Shown piece after piece: positions 24,743 through 29,526 of a stretch of DNA of 31,546 nt. Each line of letters starts with the position of its first letter. Positions within the stretch are counted from its first letter, which is position 1. Origin of the DNA: a virus; IMG/VR virus record IMGVR_UViG_3300042478_001714, positions 1-31,546 of that record; one strand, written 5' to 3'. The position numbers and the translations under genes were made by a program. The notes beneath the pieces are model-generated. The model was given only the letters and a program-made list of their open reading frames with translations. It did not search any database and was not told where the DNA came from.

Positions 24743-24765
24743 CCCCCCCCGTGGGTGCCCCCCCC
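24743..24765. other. Paired C8 tracts separated by GTGGGTG
   Basis: Two runs of eight cytosines (24743-24750 and 24758-24765) flank GTGGGTG in otherwise AT-rich DNA. Such strand-biased GC blocks can form unusual structures on the opposite G-rich strand or mark a nicking/packaging site. No matching known cos sequence is recognised. The exact run lengths could also be affected by sequencing errors in homopolymers. Confidence 0.6.
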
Positions 24766-24869
24766 TAGCGCAAAAAACATTTTGAACGCAAAACGCCGTA
24801 CTCGCATATTAGCTACCTGCAATGTCCACTATAGGTAATAGTGCACTAAGCGTGTCTCTAATAGGTGTG

Positions 24870-25416
24870 ATGAAACCCCTATTTTTATAGGCTTTGGTGA
24901 ACATGCGATGTTGTAATTACGCACACACTAGGTATAAATATATTGGGACTAGAAATATCCGTTATTCGCCGCTATTGTGCAGTAGAAGAAAGAGGCATGC
25001 ACGAAACACCTATATTTATAGGGTTTGGTGCACATCGATGCAGGCAATAAAATATTTACGCACACTCTTTGTCTCTAATGTTGTGCATGTCACGAAACCC
25101 CTATAAACATAGGCTTTGGTGATAGCTAGCGGCATTAAGTATATAAGACATCTTAACTCTTTAATTCGCCCCGTTAGTTCCGGGAGCGTAGCGACCGGAA
25201 CACCACCAACTACAGATGTGGTGCACGAAGTGCACTACAAGAAATGTGTGAGCGAAGCGAACACCATTAGACACTGATACACATTGCAGGCTATCGCGCA
25301 GCGATGCCTACATTAGTGTAAGACATGCAGGCAACACGCCTTTTCTCTCTCTCTATACTCAGTGTAAGAGTTGCAGGCAACCCACCCCCAAACACCTATA
25401 ATCATAGGGTTTCGTG
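24870..25416. repeat. Four-copy hairpin repeat family
   Basis: Four copies share CCTAT-N4-ATAGG stems embedded in AAAC(C/A)CCTAT and ATAGG(C/G)TTT: stems at 24878-24891, 25009-25022, 25100-25113 and 25395-25408. Loops are always four bases but differ (TTTT, ATTT, AAAC, AATC). Copies 1 and 3 have the C/C variant, copies 2 and 4 the A/G variant, where AAAC then pairs with GTTT. Three copies end in TTTGGTG. Further matches outside the stem include GTCTCTAAT before copies 1 and 3 and ACGCACAC after copies 1 and 2. Confidence 0.8.
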
Positions 25417-25631
25417 CAGGCTATCAACTACATTGTTTGTCTCTTATTACTTTCAAAAAATAAATGCAGGCTAACCAATTACGCACTATCCCACTCCCTT
25501 ATTCCTAATCACATGCAGGCTAACCAAATATATTTCTAGTTGTGCCCTGGGGTTTTAGACCTAACCCAAACATGCCATTGAACTTGGGTGTGCGCAGGCT
25601 ATAGTCTGTTGGTGCTGGTTTTTGCAGGCTA
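25039..25631. repeat. Iterated 9-mer TGCAGGC(T/A)A
   Basis: Eight exact copies at 25039, 25285, 25326, 25372, 25415, 25465, 25514 and 25623, plus GCAGGCTA at 25594 and a variant TGCAGGCCA at 25713. From 25285 to 25514 the six copies are spaced 41, 46, 43, 50 and 49 bases. Longer matches extend some pairs: AGTGTAAGA precedes the copies at 25326 and 25372, and the 14-mer TGCAGGCTAACCAA is repeated at 25465 and 25514. The copy at 25514 contains the large terminase stop codon. Confidence 0.85.
25177..25308. repeat. Cluster of hairpins with GCGnAGCG cores
   Basis: GTTCCGG (25177-25183) pairs with CCGGAAC (25195-25201) around the loop GAGCGTAGCGA. GTGT (25246-25249) pairs with ACAC (25261-25264) around GAGCGAAGCGA. 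ATCGC (25293-25297) pairs with GCGAT (25301-25305) with flanking GGC/GCC pairs. A fourth hairpin, GTGCAC-GAA-GTGCAC (25221-25235) extendable to 10 bp, lies between. The near-identical 11-nt loops in different stems suggest a shared recognition element. Confidence 0.7.
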
Positions 25632-27094
25632 CCCGGTGCTACCCACGGACCTACCTGTTGTTGTGCAGCTAGTGTGACTAGCGCCATGCCCATCGATACT
25701 GTGCGGTCATCGTGCAGGCCATTGGAGTGGTCGAACCTGTAAGACGCACCTGTAGTCTTGATAATCAGGCTAGCCATCTCATCAACAAGCGTCTCTTTTC
25801 TCTTACCAACTATGAGTGGTGCAGGGTCAGAATACCACGCTAATTGGTTGTTCACCAATAGGCTTCTAAGTAGTTCAGCCATCTCATAATTACTCTTACC
25901 TGAACGCCCATCAAACCTAGTGCAACGCAGTCGATGTTCATACTTTTGAACTGTAGCTTCCATCTGCCAAGGATCTATAATTATAGTGGGATTGTTGAAG
26001 TTACTAGCTACATTTTCTATCCATGCATCAACACTAGCAATAGGCACTGGGTTAGCTGGTGTACCCTGTATAATGTCCATACGGTCAAGCACATACACAC
26101 CATCCAAATCACGGTGCATAACACACATGGAAGTCCTATCTCTTCTGGCTCCGTAATCAATTGCGGCAACATACTCCATGCCATGCAGACCGGAGGTGGT
26201 GTAAACAAGGTTTTTTGTTGCACCTAGTTGTGTACCCAGGTTGATTTCCTGTCTAGTTAAATAACCTGATTCTTCTGCTGGATCTATCCACACATTGTCT
26301 AGCACTCTACGCGCTACACCATTAGGTAGAAGTGCTCGATCACGCTGTATAGCTTCAGCATCCATCCAAGAGTCCAATTGTCCGGGTGCTTCGTAGACTG
26401 TCCAGCTATCATCAGTCTTTACCTGTTCTAGAATATCATGTTGCCAAGATCCTAATGTACCTGCGTTAGTAATAACAACAAACACAGACCCAGGGCGCTT
26501 CTGTCGCCCTGACCACAATGTATCCCACAGATCTCTTTTCTTCCAATGTGTCACTTCATCACAAACGACCAAATCCGCTCTAAGACCAAATGATGTTGCA
26601 CTATCCGCTGTAAGAATTTTTAATACACCACCTGGGCCTTTTATTCTTTTAGCACCATACACAATGCGTTTAGCTAGCCAAGGATTCAGTCTAGCTTCAG
26701 CTGCCATAGACTCTACTAGTAGTGCTGCCTGATCGAAATCTGCCGCTGCCGCTACGATTTCGATAGGCTTCCTAGAGAATGCTAATACCCAATTACATAT
26801 ACGCGCTAGGCCTGTAGTCTTGTCGTGTCCGCGCGGAAGTGTTTCCCAAGTGTTTCTAGGCCCTTTAAACTCAGGGCGTAAACCACATAGAGCCTCAATA
26901 GGTGATAACATGTAATCAGTACGCTTCCACTGCCAAGGGCGTGCAACATGTGCAAACCTTTTAGGTTCTGGCCGTGAGTCTATGATTACACTTTCTAAAT
27001 AGCCTTTTATACTGCGCGCGGAGGCTAATTCCGCAACAGTATATGCCTGCTGTAATTTTGTCTCAAGTTCTGCTCTAGTCATGCCTGCTGACAT
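25520..27094 (-). CDS. terL: Terminase large subunit
   Basis: This 524-aa protein has both terminase domains. ATPase: LPRGHDKTT (86-94) as Walker A-like loop, DLVVCDE (174-180) as Walker B with catalytic Glu, and VVITNAGT (206-213) as coupling motif. Nuclease of RNase H fold: Asp313 in VAAIDYG, Asp374 in IIIDPWQ and Asp462/463 in GLHDDR. It docks on the portal, pumps DNA into the head and cuts it. The P-loop has Asp where the usual PRGxGK(S/T) has Gly. The start has AAGGAA 8 bases upstream. The small subunit lies 1.5 kb away, separated by other genes including plus-strand ones, instead of adjacent. Confidence 0.93.
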   Translation of the reverse strand: MSAGMTRAELETKLQQAYTVAELASARSIKGYLESVIIDSRPEPKRFAHVARPWQWKRTDYMLSPIEALCGLRPEFKGPRNTWETLPRGHDKTTGLARICNWVLAFSRKPIEIVAAAADFDQAALLVESMAAEARLNPWLAKRIVYGAKRIKGPGGVLKILTADSATSFGLRADLVVCDEVTHWKKRDLWDTLWSGRQKRPGSVFVVITNAGTLGSWQHDILEQVKTDDSWTVYEAPGQLDSWMDAEAIQRDRALLPNGVARRVLDNVWIDPAEESGYLTRQEINLGTQLGATKNLVYTTSGLHGMEYVAAIDYGARRDRTSMCVMHRDLDGVYVLDRMDIIQGTPANPVPIASVDAWIENVASNFNNPTIIIDPWQMEATVQKYEHRLRCTRFDGRSGKSNYEMAELLRSLLVNNQLAWYSDPAPLIVGKRKETLVDEMASLIIKTTGASYRFDHSNGLHDDRTVSMGMALVTLAAQQQVGPWVAPGSLQKPAPTDYSLRTPKFNGMFGLGLKPQGTTRNIFG

Positions 27095-27122
27095 TGTGTG
27101 TTTCCTTGATACTTAGTATACT
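27094..27122 (+). promoter_or_regulatory. Promoter candidate for the plus-strand small genes
   Basis: TTGTGT (27094-27099) and TATACT (27117-27122) are 17 bases apart, giving a start near 27130 and a 35-base leader to the ATG at 27165. The -10 box is part of the palindrome AGTATACT (27115-27122), so it can also serve as -10 on the minus strand for the terminase, though I find no matching -35 there. Confidence 0.35.
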
Positions 27123-27164
27123 TGCAAACTGTGTTGACTATACCACAAAGTAAGGGGAATTACT

Positions 27165-27434
27165 ATGTTGAAGAGAGGCTTATGTTTCAGGATCAATGTT
27201 TTGTTCACAGATAACACAGATTATCAATGTGACTGGCAGCTAAACCTAGGGAAGATGTATAAGTTTATAGGTAGTATGCTGAAGTTTAGAGATGATGTGG
27301 AATATTGGACTATTGAAGCTAACGATGGTACATTTGTAGCCACCCAGGACAACCCAGTTGAGTTAGAGGCTTATTGTGCTTCTATGTATAACCTGATGGG
27401 GTTTTGTTCTGCTAGTGCACAGGATGATGATTAG
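27165..27434 (+). CDS. Small plus-strand protein, unrecognised
   Basis: The 89-aa product is mixed alpha/beta with an acidic tail (ASAQDDD), and AAGGGG lies 8 bases before its ATG. It is divergent from the large terminase and convergent with the minus-strand genes to its right. No family is recognised. The segment VEYWTIEANDGTFVATQ looks like paired strands. A plus-strand gene between the two terminase subunits suggests a late-acquired accessory cassette, but its function is unknown. Confidence 0.6.
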   Translation: MLKRGLCFRINVLFTDNTDYQCDWQLNLGKMYKFIGSMLKFRDDVEYWTIEANDGTFVATQDNPVELEAYCASMYNLMGFCSASAQDDD

Positions 27435-27555
27435 TGCACAGTATATAGCAAAGACAATTAAGGGAGAGATTCATGTGCCTGACGCTCGCGCTCTGGCACT
27501 GAATCTCCCTAAGATTAATTATACCTATCAGGTATTTTATGTGTCAAGTAAATAA
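27427..27555 (+). CDS. Possible 42-aa protein overlapping the previous gene
   Basis: A 42-codon frame begins at the ATG inside the last codons of the previous gene and stops at the foot of the terminator. Its sequence, beginning MISAQYIAKTIKGEIHVPDA, looks protein-like. There is no well-spaced ribosome-binding site, so it would rely on reinitiation. A large hairpin lies within it, so the sequence may be conserved as RNA instead. Confidence 0.35.
   Translation: MISAQYIAKTIKGEIHVPDARALALNLPKINYTYQVFYVSSK
27461..27510. other. Long imperfect hairpin
   Basis: AGGGAG (27461-27466) pairs with CTCCCT (27505-27510), ATTCA (27469-27473) with TGAAT (27500-27504), and GTGCC (27475-27479) with GGCAC (27495-27499): 16 pairs with two small bulges and a 15-nt GC-rich loop. 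No T-run follows on either strand, so it is not a simple terminator. It may be an operator, an RNA structure, or a processing site. Confidence 0.6.
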
Positions 27556-27592
27556 AAAAACCCAACTACATTTAAGCAGTTGGGTATTGTTT
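27553..27592. terminator. Bidirectional terminator between convergent units
   Basis: ACCCAACT (27560-27567) pairs perfectly with AGTTGGGT (27578-27585). On the minus strand it is followed by seven T's and further T-rich sequence, a strong rho-independent terminator for the two genes to the right. On the plus strand ATTGTTTT follows, a weaker signal for the plus-strand genes. Confidence 0.85.
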
Positions 27593-27602
27593 TAATAATT
27601 GT

Positions 27603-27935
27603 TTATCTAGTACCACAACACCTATCCATTGCCCATTCATATTCTAGCTGTTCATATCGTTGAATGATAGGCTTTCCTGTCTTCCTATCATATTTATCCA
27701 GGGTAGGAACGCTATATCTATCTTGGGCATTAAACTCATCAGTTTCAATGTAGTAATAGGGGTTCTCATTAGTGCACAGTTTCTTTGAATAGTTATCAGT
27801 GCACTCATTAGCCTCTTCTATAGAAATCGTGCAAACCTTAGGCTTCCTAGGGGCTATATTAGCCCCTGTAGTTATGTAACCATTAGCAAGTAACGCAGGT
27901 ATGATTTGATCGTTTCTAACGAATTGAATAGCCAT
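27603..27935 (-). CDS. Small hypothetical protein, 110 aa
   Basis: The start at 27935 has GGGAGG about 10 bases upstream and comes 1 base after the previous stop; an earlier in-frame ATG at 27968 lies inside that gene and has no such site. The product begins MAIQFVRNDQIIPALLANGY, has a middle segment with several Cys and Tyr, and ends YEWAMDRCCGTR. No family is recognised. It ends 18 bases before the terminator and so is the last gene of its transcript. Confidence 0.6.
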   Translation of the reverse strand: MAIQFVRNDQIIPALLANGYITTGANIAPRKPKVCTISIEEANECTDNYSKKLCTNENPYYYIETDEFNAQDRYSVPTLDKYDRKTGKPIIQRYEQLEYEWAMDRCCGTR

Positions 27936-27936
27936 G

Positions 27937-28203
27937 TTATGCGTCCTCCCCTGTTTGGTTGCACACAAAAGCGTCTATCTTGTGTTCTAAATTTCTAAGT
28001 TGGCTTAGGGTGTTGTTAAAATCCTTTAATTCATCGTATAAATCACACTTTTTAACACAATTTTTAACAGTTGATGATTTAGTTGAATCTATTGCTTTTT
28101 TACAGCGTCTTTTGTTTTCTTCAGTCACTATCAGCTTGGTTGTAATAGCGTTTCTGATTGCGTTAATTTCTGACATGTTAAATTCTAAACTTACTGTTGT
28201 CAT
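27937..28203 (-). CDS. Small coiled-coil-like protein, 88 aa
   Basis: The 88-aa product is helical, beginning MTTVSLEFNMSEINAIRNAI, with charged heptad-like stretches through the middle and the segment LKDFNNTLSQLRNLEHKIDAF near the end. GAGGGAG is present about 10 bases before the ATG, and a promoter candidate lies just upstream. No family recognised; probably a small oligomer or regulator. It is followed at 1 base by the 110-aa gene, a two-gene unit with its own promoter and terminator. Confidence 0.6.
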   Translation of the reverse strand: MTTVSLEFNMSEINAIRNAITTKLIVTEENKRRCKKAIDSTKSSTVKNCVKKCDLYDELKDFNNTLSQLRNLEHKIDAFVCNQTGEDA

Positions 28204-28256
28204 CTCTTCACTCCCTCAAGTGGTTCAGGCAACTAAGTGTTACCTGTATACTGAGT

Positions 28257-28284
28257 ATTGTAAGACACTGAGTTACAGAATCAA
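28257..28284 (-). promoter_or_regulatory. Sigma70-like promoter of the two-gene unit
   Basis: On the minus strand TTGATT (28284-28279) is followed after 16 bases by TACAAT (28262-28257), which matches five of six -10 bases; the -35 matches four of six. It lies directly after the terminator of the preceding unit and about 50 bases before the 88-aa gene's start. Confidence 0.5.
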
Positions 28285-28302
28285 GCTTAGCAGAAAAAAA
28301 TA

Positions 28303-28337
28303 AATAAAAAAAACACCCAGATTTTCATCTAGGTGTT
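28303..28337 (-). terminator. Rho-independent terminator after the terminase small subunit unit
   Basis: AACACC plus AGAT (28312-28322) pairs with ATCT plus GGTGTT (28327-28337) over 10 of 11 positions with a 4-nt loop. On the minus strand the stem is followed by eight T's and then ATTTATTTTTTT, a textbook terminator. It separates the polymerase-to-terminase unit from the small-gene unit. Confidence 0.88.
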
Positions 28338-28415
28338 CTGTTGTCGTCTTCGCTAACAAGATCCAACGAGCCAACATTAGTTATTCGCTAAATGTTGCAG
28401 ATTATTTCTACAAAT

Positions 28416-28634
28416 TTAGAAAAAGATGTCATCATTTGCATTTCCTAGCAAATTCTTCACAACCTGGGTTTGGGTTGGATTAAGTGAGATGTGATCAAGA
28501 ACATTATTCTTATCATCTTTAAGAATTATGTTCACACCATCATTATTGAAGGATATATCTATGAAAGATGATTCATCATTCCATAAAGCCTTCACGGTAA
28601 CAAAAGTGACCTGACCGGGCGAACAACTAACCAT
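28416..28634 (-). CDS. Small hypothetical protein, 72 aa
   Basis: Starts 6 bases after the terminase small subunit stop with GGAAGGATAGGG upstream. The product looks like a small beta-sheet protein (GQVTFVTVKALW, FIDISFNNDGVNIILKDD) ending in NANDDIFF. No family is recognised. Being between TerS and a terminator, it is co-transcribed with the packaging gene. The 79 bases between its stop and the terminator contain one more 7-bp hairpin (28372-28397). Confidence 0.6.
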   Translation of the reverse strand: MVSCSPGQVTFVTVKALWNDESSFIDISFNNDGVNIILKDDKNNVLDHISLNPTQTQVVKNLLGNANDDIFF

Positions 28635-28640
28635 AAATCC

Positions 28641-29180
28641 CTATCCTTCCTGAGTTTGAGTAAATGTACTGGACTTTTGTATATTATCAGTAATTTGACC
28701 GGATTGCAAGGATAACTGGTCTAAAGGAATAGAAATTCCCCACATACTAGCTTGTTGAATAAGCTCTTGGTCACTCAGTGTCTGATAGGTGATTGTAGAT
28801 TCAGATTTTTTGGGTGCTTCTAATCCTAGTATCTTAATCTGCCTGTCTATGATAGAAAGCGCGGAGTGTAATGACTCCCTATTGCCCTCTTTAGCTTCTT
28901 TATAGTACACCTTTAGCAATTCATCGAATCTAGCTAATGTAAGCGATAGGGCCTTTTCAGCTACTACACTGCCCTCCTTCATCAGGCTCTTGAACTCCCT
29001 TTCCACATACGAATAGGCAGCCTGCCTTGTCACACCCATTGCACGACCAATCTCCGCATATGTTAAGCCCTGTTTTCGCATGGCTATTGCTTCTAGTCTC
29101 CTTTCCTTCTTTATTATTTTGTGCTGTGACATCCTGTTCTTCTGTCCTGCATTGTTCTCGCCTGTGTTGTCCATTGACAT
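28641..29180 (-). CDS. terS: Terminase small subunit
   Basis: The 179-aa protein has a helix-turn-helix at about residues 30-58 (AMRKQGLTYAEIGRAMGVTR, then QAAYSYVE), a middle helical part with ARFDELLKVYYKEAKEGN, and IIDRQIKILGLEAPKK, the usual layout of phage TerS that binds the packaging site and loads the large subunit. The start at 29180 is strongly supported: AGGAG lies 7 bases upstream. That start is 224 bases inside the preceding gene in another frame. The C-terminal 50 residues are Gln/Ser/Thr-rich and probably bind TerL. Confidence 0.85.
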   Translation of the reverse strand: MSMDNTGENNAGQKNRMSQHKIIKKERRLEAIAMRKQGLTYAEIGRAMGVTRQAAYSYVEREFKSLMKEGSVVAEKALSLTLARFDELLKVYYKEAKEGNRESLHSALSIIDRQIKILGLEAPKKSESTITYQTLSDQELIQQASMWGISIPLDQLSLQSGQITDNIQKSSTFTQTQEG

Positions 29181-29526
29181 AACCTTCTCCTAGTTGGGGC
29201 GGAAGTTTACCTTCTGTAACTTGTTCTGCTGTCCACATTGCTGCCATTACATTCCAACAGCACGCAGCTAGGTGGTCCTCATCACGATAGCCCATGCAAT
29301 ACTTAGTTATGTGGCGTATAGCACTGTTGATATAGCGTGCAACTGGTTGACCCTTCTCCCAGTTACGATCACCGTATTTAGCAGCACCTAACTCTGTGTG
29401 AATGGCAATCCTCTCCAGGGCAGAGAAGGGTAATAGGTCGTACCTACCCTTAGCCCACTGAGAGTCACGCACAGAACCACTTGGAAACACCTCACGCTCA
29501 CCACTGTCTTTTATTTCGTATTTCAT
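28957..29526 (-). CDS. DUF5664-type dATP/dGTP diphosphohydrolase-like protein
   Basis: Residues 28-105 match the DUF5664 (dATP/dGTP diphosphohydrolase N-terminal) pattern: RYDLLPFSALERIAIHTELG, AAKYGDRNWEKGQPVARYIN, AIRHITKYCMGYRDEDHLA and CCWNVMAAMW. The paired acidic and His residues fit an all-alpha nucleotide pyrophosphohydrolase of the MazG-like group, which lowers dNTPs or removes unwanted ones. Related MazZ proteins act in phages with 2-aminoadenine genomes. It starts with a one-base overlap of the polymerase stop and GGAG upstream. Residues 116-189 are encoded over the start of the terminase small subunit and form a Cys-rich tail (CGDWSCNGCDKAGCLFVC) absent from the domain itself. Confidence 0.75.
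   Translation of the reverse strand: MKYEIKDSGEREVFPSGSVRDSQWAKGRYDLLPFSALERIAIHTELGAAKYGDRNWEKGQPVARYINSAIRHITKYCMGYRDEDHLAACCWNVMAAMWTAEQVTEGKLPPQLGEGYVNGQHRREQCRTEEQDVTAQNNKEGKETRSNSHAKTGLNICGDWSCNGCDKAGCLFVCGKGVQEPDEGGQCSS

Larger units (their letters stand above)
24660..25519. other. 860-base gene-free region, dense in hairpins and repeats
   Basis: I see no convincing gene here. A plus-strand open frame at 24894-25106 has no ribosome-binding site, odd composition and repeats within it. The region holds, from left to right: a weak terminator-like hairpin, a double C8 tract, four related CCTAT-N4-ATAGG hairpins, three hairpins with GCG(A/T/C)AGCG cores, and an iterated TGCAGGC(T/A)A motif that continues into the 3' end of the large terminase gene. 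The organisation suggests a protein- or RNA-recognition region such as a packaging or replication site. Confidence 0.7.

Noticed and set aside
24894-25106. Possible 70-aa plus-strand gene in the repeat region
   Set aside because: No ribosome-binding site; it spans two copies of the hairpin repeat, and composition is not protein-like.
24660-25519. tRNA gene in the hairpin-rich region
   Set aside because: No T-arm consensus (GGTTCGAATCC-like), no cloverleaf spacing; hairpins are isolated or repeated.
24870-25527. CRISPR array
   Set aside because: Repeats are 9-30 bases with irregular flanks and hairpin variants; there are no equal-length repeats with unique spacers and no cas genes.
27134-27166. 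TTGACT as -35 of a promoter for the plus-strand small gene
   Set aside because: With correct spacing the -10 would fall on the ribosome-binding site, leaving no leader; the upstream TTGTGT/TATACT pair is better.
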